43,476 nucleotides of DNA from a virus. Within the stretch, counting starts at the first letter, position 1; each line of letters starts with the position of its first letter. The notes under the pieces were generated by a model, which was given only the letters and a program-made list of their open reading frames with translations, made no database searches and had not been told where the DNA came from. The position numbers and the translations under genes were made by a program. Location of the stretch: positions 1 to 43,476 of IMG/VR virus record IMGVR_UViG_3300028765_000224. The stretch is one strand, 5' to 3'. This document shows positions 1 through 8,600 of this stretch, piece by piece.

Positions 1-5
1 CTGCA

Positions 6-1109
6 TCACATCACAATCCCACGAACACCATGGATAGCAGTCTTGAGACCGCCATTCTGCCCCTTGGGGCCGTCGATGAGGACATCGATCATGTCGCGAT
101 ACTTTTCCATGTCGACCGACAGCGACTGGCTGAGCCCGTCGGCGCTGATGCTGTCGCTGGACGGGAAGAACATGTCGCCGATGACGCGCACGACCGCCAT
201 TTTCTTGATGAGGTCGATTATATCTGGCCACTTCTGCCAGACATCGGTAAGGCCGGCAACATAGGTTATATTGAGGATATGCGGTATCACACGCCCGGCG
301 CCGATGAGTTGAATCATGAAGCCGCCCAGCATCGCCATCGAGATGTTCGAAGTCGGTACGATGCGGAGTTGCCCGTATTTCAAATCCCATTTGAACCAAT
401 CCAGCGGCAACACGTAGTTGAAATCATTCTCACTCGGGTAATTGTACATGACCGAGGTCAAGCTGATTAGCGGGCGCTGCCTGAGTTGGATGAAACTCCA
501 GTTGTCTCCCTGAAACATGGCGGGGTCGTAGTCATAGGCGGGGTCGATATCCCACGGCATACCGTTCAGAGCCGTTATCTGATCGCTTGTGGGCGGCGTC
601 GGGAAAAATGCCGTCGGCACGAACCTGACCCGCAGGCGGCGACTGGCATCTGATTCAGCCGCGAGTACCCTCTCCCAGATGTAGTCATCGGTTACGGTGA
701 GGTTCGGCATGATCGTCAACGCCAACAGATAAAGTTGGTCAGAACGGATATCCGAGACGATGAAATCTTTCACGAACAGATCCGAGCGCGTCGGCGCAGA
801 GTTCGCCACCTCGATATCAAGGCGGAAACGATATGGCTTCCCGTCCACGACGATGACCAACATCGCCACCGGCGGCGCGGTCGTATTGGTCTGAAGCGCG
901 GTCAATGCGACCGCAACCAGACCCGCAGCCCAATTTGAGCCGGCATCGCCAGACAAGCACGTAATCGCTGGCGTGAATAACGCAGCGCCGGTGACGACAT
1001 CGAATAATTGCGCCGTGACGGTCGCCCCGGATGCGATCGGCGTCGGGACGCCATTGGTCAACAACGTAACCGGTACCGTCACTGCTTGATCGACAATAAT
1101 CGTAGTCAT
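6..1109 (-). CDS. Probable head-tail connector / structural protein
   Basis: A 367-aa protein transcribed leftward downstream of the capsid genes. The N-terminal ~110 residues are Thr/Val/Ala-rich and look like a beta-sandwich. The rest is a mixed alpha/beta segment with aromatic-rich stretches (DYIWERVLAAE; NYPSENDFNY) that I associate with phage neck/connector proteins. I do not recognise a precise family, so the role rests on position after portal, protease, scaffold and capsid genes. The ATG at 1109 follows a hairpin with a T-rich tail and has only a weak ribosome site (GGGTTCAC). Its TGA stop (6-8) overlaps an ATG at 4-6, so another leftward gene appears to continue beyond the window edge by translational coupling. 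The function is an inference. Confidence 0.7.
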   Translation of the reverse strand: MTTIIVDQAVTVPVTLLTNGVPTPIASGATVTAQLFDVVTGAALFTPAITCLSGDAGSNWAAGLVAVALTALQTNTTAPPVAMLVIVVDGKPYRFRLDIEVANSAPTRSDLFVKDFIVSDIRSDQLYLLALTIMPNLTVTDDYIWERVLAAESDASRRLRVRFVPTAFFPTPPTSDQITALNGMPWDIDPAYDYDPAMFQGDNWSFIQLRQRPLISLTSVMYNYPSENDFNYVLPLDWFKWDLKYGQLRIVPTSNISMAMLGGFMIQLIGAGRVIPHILNITYVAGLTDVWQKWPDIIDLIKKMAVVRVIGDMFFPSSDSISADGLSQSLSVDMEKYRDMIDVLIDGPKGQNGGLKTAIHGVRGIVM

Positions 1110-1118
1110 GTGAACCCA

Positions 1119-1157
1119 TTAAAAATCCGCTGAGCGGTATTCCCGGACAGCGGATTT
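1119..1157 (-). terminator. Hairpin with T-run between two structural genes
   Basis: A 10-bp perfect inverted repeat, AAATCCGCTG (1123-1132) and its complement (1148-1157), separated by 15 nt. Read leftward it ends in a short U-rich run, then the start of the 6-1109 gene. It fits an intrinsic terminator or attenuator that lowers expression of the next gene. The T-run is short, so read-through is likely. Confidence 0.6.
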
Positions 1158-1178
1158 GTCAGCCGGGGTAGTCCTGGC

Positions 1179-1772
1179 TTAATAGATTGGGCGGTTTTCC
1201 TGCGTTAGCAATGGCACCAACTGACTGTTACCGAGAGCATCAAAATACAGCGTGGTCACGCTGGCAGCATCGAGATTGGTCGTGCCGGCAGTGAAGTTGC
1301 CGCCAGTCGCATTCGATACCACGATGAAGCCGATCAATGCCGAGTAGACTGGTTGCTGAGCACCTACTGGGGCCGGCGCGGTGGCTGCCGCCAACGAGAC
1401 CAAATTGGCAATTGCACCGGCAACGGTGGATGCTGGCGTGGCCATTGCCGATGCGCTTAGCGTTCCCGACTGGTTCACATAAAACGCCCAGGCCGCGCTG
1501 TCGGCAGTCGGCAACGTGCCGGCAATGGCTGGCATGCTTGTTGCCGCAGCCACATAAACGATAGCGCCGTTGACCTGAGCCACAAAACCTGATGCAGCTG
1601 CTGCAAGCGGCGACGCGCCCCCGCTTTTAATCGCCAACCCGGCCTTGGTAATCATGCCCGTATTTTCGAGATTGATCAGATCGCCGATGCAATCGCCTAC
1701 CTTGGCAACGGACATCGCCGGAGACGAATTGTTGACTTGTTCCTGGTTGGAACCCTGCGGGGCTTTGCTCAT
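1179..1772 (-). CDS. Small Ala/Thr-rich structural protein, possible capsid decoration protein
   Basis: A 197-aa protein rich in Ala, Thr, Ser and Val, with few charged residues after the first 20. This is the composition typical of beta-rich virion surface proteins. It lies two genes downstream of the major capsid gene, where decoration or head-completion proteins are often found. The ATG is preceded by AGAGA at good spacing. I recognise no specific family; a structural role is inferred from composition and place. Confidence 0.65.
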   Translation of the reverse strand: MSKAPQGSNQEQVNNSSPAMSVAKVGDCIGDLINLENTGMITKAGLAIKSGGASPLAAAASGFVAQVNGAIVYVAAATSMPAIAGTLPTADSAAWAFYVNQSGTLSASAMATPASTVAGAIANLVSLAAATAPAPVGAQQPVYSALIGFIVVSNATGGNFTAGTTNLDAASVTTLYFDALGNSQLVPLLTQENRPIY

Positions 1773-1784
1773 TTCATTCTCTCT

Positions 1785-1805
1785 AAAAAAATGGCCGGCG
1801 GCCGG
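1785..1805 (-). terminator. GC hairpin plus seven-T run
   Basis: Read leftward, a GC-only hairpin (CCGGCCGCCGGCC, 1793-1805) is followed at once by A and seven T (1785-1791). This is a compact intrinsic terminator just after the stop codon of the 1806-2135 gene. The T-run also forms part of the leader of the next gene, so it may act as partial attenuation. Confidence 0.6.
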
Positions 1806-2135
1806 TTATTCCTTGGCGCTGCCCGCACTCTGCAGAGTCAGCGTGTTTTGCTTTTCAGCGAATTTGTTTGCGTCAACTACCTTCTTGATCTCAGCGGTGA
1901 GGCGTTGCACTTTCCAGCGCGAGTCAACCTTAATGCCAAGCGCAATCGCCTGTTCTGTCAGCGCCAGGATCTCGCTGTCCTGGCTGTCAGCCAATTCAAA
2001 ACCGGCGATAGACGTAAAATGCATTGCCTTTTCGTCCGATATTTCCGCCGAGATGAGATGCTCACCGTGGCGTTCAAATACGATGCCGTCTATTAACTCG
2101 GACGCATATTCCAACTTACAAATTACTCGTGGCAT
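1806..2135 (-). CDS. Hypothetical small phage protein
   Basis: A 109-aa protein with a charged, mixed-composition sequence ending in a helix rich in Lys/Glu/Ala. GGAGTAATAGATC gives a good ribosome site before the ATG at 2135. It sits between the major capsid gene and the Ala/Thr-rich structural gene in the same leftward unit. I recognise no family. A head-assembly or capsid-associated role is possible from position only. Confidence 0.6.
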   Translation of the reverse strand: MPRVICKLEYASELIDGIVFERHGEHLISAEISDEKAMHFTSIAGFELADSQDSEILALTEQAIALGIKVDSRWKVQRLTAEIKKVVDANKFAEKQNTLTLQSAGSAKE

Positions 2136-2197
2136 GATCTATTACTCCGACGATTGATAATCCCCCGGCCGGAGCCAGGGGCCGCAGACAGCCGCGA

Positions 2198-3712
2198 TTA
2201 CTCGTTCGTGAATGGCCGCCACGTTGCCTTAGAAGGCAAGATGTTTTTGATGTAGCCGTGGTGTTTCGGCTTGGTCATACGCAGATAACCAAACAGGAAC
2301 TGAAACCACGAGATAACGGGTACGCCGCCAACACCGAAAGGCAAAGGAATCTTTGTCATCGGTTGGAATTGGCGCCAGCCGATCGCATCGGCGGCTTGGC
2401 CCATGTTCAACAGCGGAACCTGGAAAGTGCCGGGGATATCGGCATTCCGGTCGGTATAGGTAGTGGTAGCGCCGCCGACTGGAATGACCTTGAACAGCCG
2501 CAGTGTCGACGATGTGTTCGGGCCGTTCTGGTACGAACGATACAAGGCGTATCCGCTTTCGGTTCCTGCGGTCGAACGCGTAATCGTCAACACGGCATTG
2601 TAGCCGGCGGCGACGGAAGTTTGCGCGCTCTTTACGCAGGCGCTGTAACCCTTGCCAGTGGCATCGATTGCAGCGACAGCCCAATAGTATAAGCCGGCAC
2701 GCGAGGCGTTGAACGAACTCGACGGATCCGAATTGGTTGCAATGGTCAGGCTGGCCGGCAGGATACCGGCATTGGCAGTTGCCGCCGCAGTGTAATTCGT
2801 GTCGGTTGCGCCGTCCCAGGGCACGGTCATCGGATTCAATGTATCGTGCAGGAACGTGTCCATATGGGTTTTCAATGCGCCGTGAGTCAGGCGAATTGCT
2901 TCCACATGGCCGCCAAGCATCGGCGTATTCGATCCGGCAGGCATCCAGCGATATGCTGGGTCGAGATCGGTGTTCAAATCGGTCTGCACAGACATCGGCA
3001 AGAAGGCATCGGTCGACTTACCCCAGCTACCATACCCCTGCACATTCGCGTTGATGGTCGAGAACGGCAGTACGCTATTCAGCTTTGCGCCCTGCAAGTC
3101 ATAGACGTTGCCGCTGGACATATTGCCGGCTGCGATCTGCGCATCGATCTGCGTGAAGATACCGTCGAATTGAACCGGCGATGCCGAGGCGTTGCCGTGG
3201 AAAAGCATGTATTCGGCATCGGTCAGCAATTGCAGCGCGCCGTTGCGTTCTTCGACCGCAGTCGCCTCGATGATGTTCTTGCCGATGTTCAGGACGTACC
3301 CGACTTGACGCAGGGACATCAGGAACTTGACCAAGCCGACTTCACGAGCGTAAGCGCCTTGGGCCGATGCGACAACGCCCATTTGAGAATTCGCCGAACC
3401 CGCCAACACGCCACCGACACCGGTCTGACGAACGTATTCGTCGACGATATTCGTCGCGTTGGTCGACTGCAGCATGTTGAACAGCGTGAAGTTCTCATTC
3501 TCCTGGATCACGGTTTTCATGGCCGTATCGAGAGATTGAACGCCAAGCGAGCCGCCGCCGGTCAGGGTCGCGACGTCGGTTTGGTAGTTGCTGGCTTGGA
3601 GGGCTTTTTGCAAGTCCTCGAAGTTGGAAAGGGCCCCGCCTTGCGAGCCGCCCAGAACAGGGTTAGCACCGCCTGGTACCACCCCCGCATATTGATTGAA
3701 AATTCCTGCCAT
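2198..3712 (-). CDS. Major capsid protein with Ig/FN3-like insertion
   Basis: A 504-aa protein. The N-terminal segment (about residues 29-110) has the KAL-AS-TD-A-L-GGG pattern and the stretch ENENFTLFNMLQSTNATNIV seen in a family of large phage capsid proteins. Residues ~110-290 continue as a capsid-like fold. Residues ~315-435 (Thr/Ser-rich with AGLYYWAVAAIDATGKGYSA and YALYRSYQNGP) look like an Ig/FN3-type domain inserted before the last strands. Start: AGAGGAATCAAA precedes the ATG. Order protease, scaffold-like, this gene is the standard head module. Residues 34-62 are repeated in the upstream protease (see findings). The family is recognised with good confidence; the inserted-domain boundaries are estimates. 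Confidence 0.88.
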   Translation of the reverse strand: MAGIFNQYAGVVPGGANPVLGGSQGGALSNFEDLQKALQASNYQTDVATLTGGGSLGVQSLDTAMKTVIQENENFTLFNMLQSTNATNIVDEYVRQTGVGGVLAGSANSQMGVVASAQGAYAREVGLVKFLMSLRQVGYVLNIGKNIIEATAVEERNGALQLLTDAEYMLFHGNASASPVQFDGIFTQIDAQIAAGNMSSGNVYDLQGAKLNSVLPFSTINANVQGYGSWGKSTDAFLPMSVQTDLNTDLDPAYRWMPAGSNTPMLGGHVEAIRLTHGALKTHMDTFLHDTLNPMTVPWDGATDTNYTAAATANAGILPASLTIATNSDPSSSFNASRAGLYYWAVAAIDATGKGYSACVKSAQTSVAAGYNAVLTITRSTAGTESGYALYRSYQNGPNTSSTLRLFKVIPVGGATTTYTDRNADIPGTFQVPLLNMGQAADAIGWRQFQPMTKIPLPFGVGGVPVISWFQFLFGYLRMTKPKHHGYIKNILPSKATWRPFTNE

Positions 3713-3750
3713 TTTGATTCCTCTTTAAGTTGACGGGTTGGTGGGGTGGG

Positions 3751-4428
3751 TTATGCCAGAACCTTTGCGACCAGAGACTGATCGATTTCGCGCGCTTGGT
3801 TGTTGCGCAGTGCGACATCGATAAATGTCAGGTCTTTGCCGGTGATCTTGCCAGCGTCGAAGGCAGCAGTGGCTTTCACCATGAAGGTCGAGCCATCGAT
3901 TTGTCCAGCATTTTCGGACTTCGCTAAAGTCGCCGACGCATTGTCGTGAATGTTCAGCAGCGTCTTGCGGCCATTACCCTGGTTGCCGATTTTTTGCACA
4001 TCGCCCTGCAGCGACTTGATGATTTCGGCTTGCCGCGTGATGACCTCGCCTTGTTTCTTGACGATGCCAATGGTCGCGGACAGCGCTTTCGCGATCACGT
4101 CTTCCGTGTCGTCGATGCGCCCGATCAGCGCCTTGACCAGCGCAGTACCGTCTTCAGCCTGGACTTCCTGGCCGTTGATAGTGACAGTCAGCGACTTCAC
4201 GAGCGGGTTACCATCCTCGTCGAGTTCTTCGCCTTCGCCTTCTTTTTTCTTGCCTTCGACTTTTTCGCCACCGGTGTTGCCACCGTCTTTCTTGCCACCC
4301 GCTTCACCAGTGCCACCGGCTGCGGCAGCAATGACTTTATCGCCCCCGTCTGCCGGCAGTGCCTTGGCTATGATGTCAAGTTCGCCCAACAGCGCCTCGA
4401 AGGCACCAACTTGTTTTCCATCGCTCAT
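3751..4428 (-). CDS. Putative scaffolding protein
   Basis: A 225-aa acidic protein. The N-terminal third contains a low-complexity Gly/Lys/Glu linker (about residues 35-75). Residues ~100-150 form predicted amphipathic helices, likely a coiled coil (KQGEVITRQAEIIKSLQGDV). It starts with a 4-nt ATGA overlap with the protease stop and ends just before the capsid gene, which is the usual scaffold position. Scaffolds are poorly conserved, so this call rests on context, charge and helical content, not on a signature. Confidence 0.7.
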   Translation of the reverse strand: MSDGKQVGAFEALLGELDIIAKALPADGGDKVIAAAAGGTGEAGGKKDGGNTGGEKVEGKKKEGEGEELDEDGNPLVKSLTVTINGQEVQAEDGTALVKALIGRIDDTEDVIAKALSATIGIVKKQGEVITRQAEIIKSLQGDVQKIGNQGNGRKTLLNIHDNASATLAKSENAGQIDGSTFMVKATAAFDAGKITGKDLTFIDVALRNNQAREIDQSLVAKVLA

Positions 4429-5330
4429 GTCGCACTCCGTTTTTTGTTTAAACCAGTTTTCAAATCGCGGTAAAACCGCTCCACATACTCAGCCGCGTCG
4501 CTGAGCGCGAGGCCAAATCTTTTGTTGCAATATTCGATAAGTGCCTTCGGGTTCGGTTTCGCGGCACCGCTCTTGATGGCGCCGGCGATGATGTCGCGGA
4601 ACTCGAAATAATTTTTCGGTGCGCCATCGAGAGACTGCATGCCGAGCGCGCCGCCGCCAGAGAGATTCGCCATGTCGGTGCTGTAGCTGGCTTCGAGAGC
4701 CTTGACAAAATCCAGACCGGCCACGCCCCAACTTTTGGCAAGCACACCGAACGGGACCGTCGCAACGGTCGGGACGGCTTGATTGACGGGTGTTTTACTA
4801 AACCCAATATTACTCCAGCGCACTTTTTTTACGTACGCTTTGCGGCTTTTTGTGTCTGGGTCGATCTCGACTGCGGTTTCCATAACATGTCCGCCGACGG
4901 ATGGGTACCAGCGCGCTGGCGGGCTAATATCGACCAAGCTTGACCAGAATTCGTTGGCTTTTTCGCTGGCAGGACCACTACCAGTAGCGATGAGACCCTT
5001 CACGAAGGTAGCACCGCCGGAAAATTTGACATCTACTGGTCGCCCGATTTCGAAGAGTTCACAACCAGGTATTCCTGGTGTGCCAAGTTTCGGATTGGGT
5101 TTTCCGATCAGTGTATAGTGGTCGATATCGAGATTCCCATACTGCAGGAACCAATCGGCGCTATCGCGCAACGCTTTTTGAAGAACTACTTCATTTTGCT
5201 GGTCCTCGACCTCGTTGGATGCTTCGATATAGATGAATCGATTGTTTCCCTCCATGCGCGGAGTCGCCTTGAGCATCGAGCCGATGCACAGATATTCGGG
5301 GCAATTCGCCAATAGTTGGGTGTCGTCCAT
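4425..5330 (-). CDS. Prohead maturation protease
   Basis: A 301-aa protein. The block GNLDIDHYTLIGKP (near residues 65-80) supplies a likely catalytic His, and ARWYPSVGGHVM (about 135-147) a likely Ser, in the order of herpesvirus-type phage maturation proteases. It would trim scaffold and capsid N-termini during head maturation. The C-terminal third carries a 28-residue segment nearly matching the capsid protein N-terminus. A TTG 15 nt upstream (5345) is possible, but the ATG at 5330 is preferred because it has the same spacing to the upstream motif as two other genes. Ends in an ATGA overlap with the scaffold-like gene. Confidence 0.8.
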   Translation of the reverse strand: MDDTQLLANCPEYLCIGSMLKATPRMEGNNRFIYIEASNEVEDQQNEVVLQKALRDSADWFLQYGNLDIDHYTLIGKPNPKLGTPGIPGCELFEIGRPVDVKFSGGATFVKGLIATGSGPASEKANEFWSSLVDISPPARWYPSVGGHVMETAVEIDPDTKSRKAYVKKVRWSNIGFSKTPVNQAVPTVATVPFGVLAKSWGVAGLDFVKALEASYSTDMANLSGGGALGMQSLDGAPKNYFEFRDIIAGAIKSGAAKPNPKALIEYCNKRFGLALSDAAEYVERFYRDLKTGLNKKRSAT

Positions 5331-5337
5331 GCCATCG

Positions 5338-5356
5338 AGTATCAAGTCACGACGGC
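5338..5356 (-). promoter_or_regulatory. Conserved promoter-like motif, copy B (leaderless type)
   Basis: Read leftward: TCGTGAC, two bases, GATACT, seven bases, then the ATG of the protease gene. The 15 nt TCGTGACTTGATACT are identical to copy A before the portal gene. It lies immediately after a strong terminator, where a new transcription unit should start. If GATACT is the -10 element, transcription starts at the start codon itself. No Shine-Dalgarno is seen. Confidence 0.6.
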
Positions 5357-5365
5357 AACATGCGC

Positions 5366-5390
5366 AAAAAAAAAGCCGCCCGAAGGCGGC
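5366..5390 (-). terminator. Strong intrinsic terminator
   Basis: Read leftward: GCCGCC, loop TTCG, GGCGGC, then nine T. A textbook rho-independent terminator that ends the 5420-10205 unit and isolates the protease/capsid unit. Confidence 0.92.
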
Positions 5391-5419
5391 GAAGGTCGGC
5401 GCTGCGAGTAATCGGTTGG

Positions 5420-5668
5420 CTAAGTCTGCAGCACGGCGCGCGCTTTCGCGATGACTTGGTTAAGTTGTCCGCGCTCGCGAATTAGGTCCATGTAGGCGTC
5501 GCCATCGGTAGTGATCGCGCCCGGGCGCGTGCGATCGATATCGGCTTGCACATCGGCCAGCCGTTTGACAGCAACTTCCAGGATGCGGCGTTCAGCCGCC
5601 GCAGTCTGATGCGCCATGGCGGCGAGTTCGCCTAAATGGCGGGTTGTTGTGTCGATGTTGGTTTGCAT
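5420..5668 (-). CDS. Small helical/coiled-coil protein
   Basis: An 82-aa protein of almost uninterrupted helix, rich in Ala, Arg, Glu and Gln (HQTAAAERRILEVAVKRLAD). The ATG at 5668 is chosen because upstream in-frame starts would overlap the end of the 1.5-kaa helicase gene; with this start it begins 14 nt after that gene. No family recognised. It is the last gene before the strong terminator and may be a partner or chaperone of the large protein upstream, which is inference. Confidence 0.6.
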   Translation of the reverse strand: MQTNIDTTTRHLGELAAMAHQTAAAERRILEVAVKRLADVQADIDRTRPGAITTDGDAYMDLIRERGQLNQVIAKARAVLQT

Positions 5669-5681
5669 GTCAGTAGTATAA

Positions 5682-8600
5682 TCAAATAAGAGTATTTTGC
5701 AAGTCCTGTTTCTCGACATTGCGTTGATTGACGTATGCCGCCACGCCAGTATCGTCAAGCCCGTCCATCGAAGAAGTCATCAAATCACGTAACCCATACT
5801 TTTTGACCAACCTGTCGCGTGCGACGCGCTCGGCCGGATGGTCATTGATCAAGTCCGTCAACTCGACATCGTTGAGTTGACCGGTTCTGAAGATACGGCC
5901 GTTGCGCTGGGCATGAACCATAGCAGTATTCGGCACATCCATTTGCACCATCCACTGCCCACGCTGGATGTTCATCCCCGTCGCCCCGGCATCGCTGGCA
6001 ACCATGATGTCAGCCGACGCGTCCCCGGTCTCAGGATTGAACGCCAATCGCTTTTTCTCTTTCTCCACCGCCGAGTCGGCGCCGGTAAGCGACACCACGC
6101 GATGTCCTTCTTTCTCCAGCCGCGCCGTGATTGCCTTGACGGCATCGATCGAGTGCGCGAATACCACGCCAGGCTTGCCCTTGCGGTCGCCGGCCATCTT
6201 CGAGATGTGGTCGACCTTGGAGTTATCGGCGTGCGTGTTGAAAATTCGCTGCTGTGCCGACTGCTTGAGGATGCCGATGTTTGCCTGCAGGTCTTTGGCG
6301 ATCGCCTCGTGTTGGTCTTCCGGCACGCCGGCGAACGACTGCGGCGAGATCGCGCGGATCGCAGCGACATCGACGCGCCCAGCCATGCGCGCCAAGCGGG
6401 CGTCACTGAAATGCTTGTCCATTTCGGCCATCGCGAGTTTTTGTCCACCTGACATTGGCACGGTCTCGGTTTTCCGGTCGGCGCCGACATCAGGGTCAAT
6501 TTTTGACGGGTAGACATATCGCGCCATCTCGCGCTTGAGTGCGTCCTTGCTGGCGAGCGTATCGGCACCGTACCGGCGCATGAAGGCGGCGCGGTCGCTG
6601 TAGCGGTCTGGGTCCATCTTGCTCATGAGGTCGAAGACTTCGCTGGCATCATTTTTCACAGGATCCCCGCTCGCGTGTAGCAGATACGGCGTGTTATCGC
6701 CAAGCGCATCGGCGACATTGGCGAGTTCGCTGTTTGACTTCCCGGCCCGGTTGAGAGTATTCTGCGACTCGTCGACGGTGAGATAATCAAAATCGATACC
6801 TTCCTTGTCCATTACTGACTTCATCCAAACTTTTCGCCCAGTCCGCGTCATCGCGTTCAGCCGCGCCGCCATCTCGCCGTCGGAGACGCCGGCATGGGCA
6901 GCGCCGAGGTGCGCCATGTCATCGCGGAACGACTGGTGCGTCATCACACAAAAGTCATGTCGCGGATTCTTGTAGGCGGCGATGCGTTCGGCCCGGTTTG
7001 CACCAGGCTGGCAGTGGAGATTGTATTTCCCTGGTTCGAGATACCGCAGCGCCTCGCCATTGAATTGCCCTTGCACGATCGAAGGCACAAGCGCCAGCCC
7101 GCGCTTGGCTTTTCCTTGTTCCTTGAGATTGGTGAACGAAGACAACTGCAACAGCGACTTGCCGGACCCTGTGCCGAAGGCAGCCACCACCCGCTTATTG
7201 GCATCAACCAGCTTGACAAGCCGCTGCCTGGCCGCGTTCTTGCCACCACTCATCGACGGCGCCCAAATCTTGGTCGGCTGCCCAGGCTTGAAATTCTGCC
7301 CGACCTTATCCATCATGGCCGCGACTTGGCGCTCTGCCGCGTGCCCAAGAGAATGCCGCTCATCGGCGGCGACAGCGACCTCTTTAGCCTCATCTGGCGG
7401 ACTGTCGTCGGCAAAGAACCCCATCTGTGACTGCTCGAATGCGTGTTGTTGCTCGCGCGCGGCATCGATTTTGTCGCTCACAGACCCAGCCGCGTACTTG
7501 CCGCCGCTGCGCTCGCGCAAGCTGTCAGTCAGCGCCCGCTCTTGCGCCATGCGCGCCTCACGCGCTACGGGGTCGACCGCATCCAAGTGGTTGAGGTTGT
7601 TGCGGATAACCGAGCGCCCGAGCCGGATCGGCTTATCGGGGTTGAGTTTGTTATAGGTTTCCGCGAACGCCTTACCGACTTTCGATCGAATCAGGTCCTG
7701 GACCGCTGCGTAGGCGTTCTCGTTGCCGTGCATGGCATCGACATATTTCGACCAGTTCAGGCTCGACGACTTGATCTTGCCCGCCATCTCGTCACGGCGC
7801 GCGCGCCAGTCACTGTGCTCGGGGTTGTCGGTCTCTTCACCGAACATGTCGGTCACCGTGCGCTCCGGTTCGGCTGCACCGTGTTTTTCGAAGTCTGCGC
7901 GCAACTCAGCGGCATCAGCATCCTCATGCGCGACATTGGCGTGAAAGAATTCGCGGATAGCACGCTGATCCTGGTCGGTGAGTTCGCCGATCGGCTTATA
8001 GGCAGCAGTTCCCTCTGGCGTAGCGGCCAGAGCCCGGTGCAGCGCGTCGACGGACTTTTGATCGACATCGAATTTCTGCCGGTTCAGCGTCGACCGCGTG
8101 TTCCCGTACCGCTTCGATACGAACGCGTCTGCGTATTCGTCAAATTTCGGTGCCAGCGTCTCCGCGCGCAGCCGGCCGTCGCCAAGCGGCGCCACGGCGT
8201 CGAGCGCGGCCCGATACCCGGCGTTGTCGCCAGACTTCTGGAAGAACGCCTGAGACTGGATATCGGCGATGATGTCGGCAGCGGGGTCGCCGTCGGCGGC
8301 ACGACCACCGATATAGTCTCGAAGCGATTGCTGCAGGTCCGCGCCCGGGGTAAAAGGTTCTGCCAGCGACGGCGATGCCCCTGGTTTGACATCCATTACC
8401 AGATCTGGACGATTGGCCACGCCCAGGGGCAGCCAGCCGTCCTCATCCTCGTCGCCACGGATAATTGCGATGTTGCGCCGGACCTGCGCGACATCAGCGG
8501 CATTGACCGGTTTGGACAGGCGATCAAGACCAGCGCCGTTGATAGTCAGGAACTTGTCGCCAGCGACCTCATCCAGCGTGTAGTCGCCGCGTTGGAGCCC

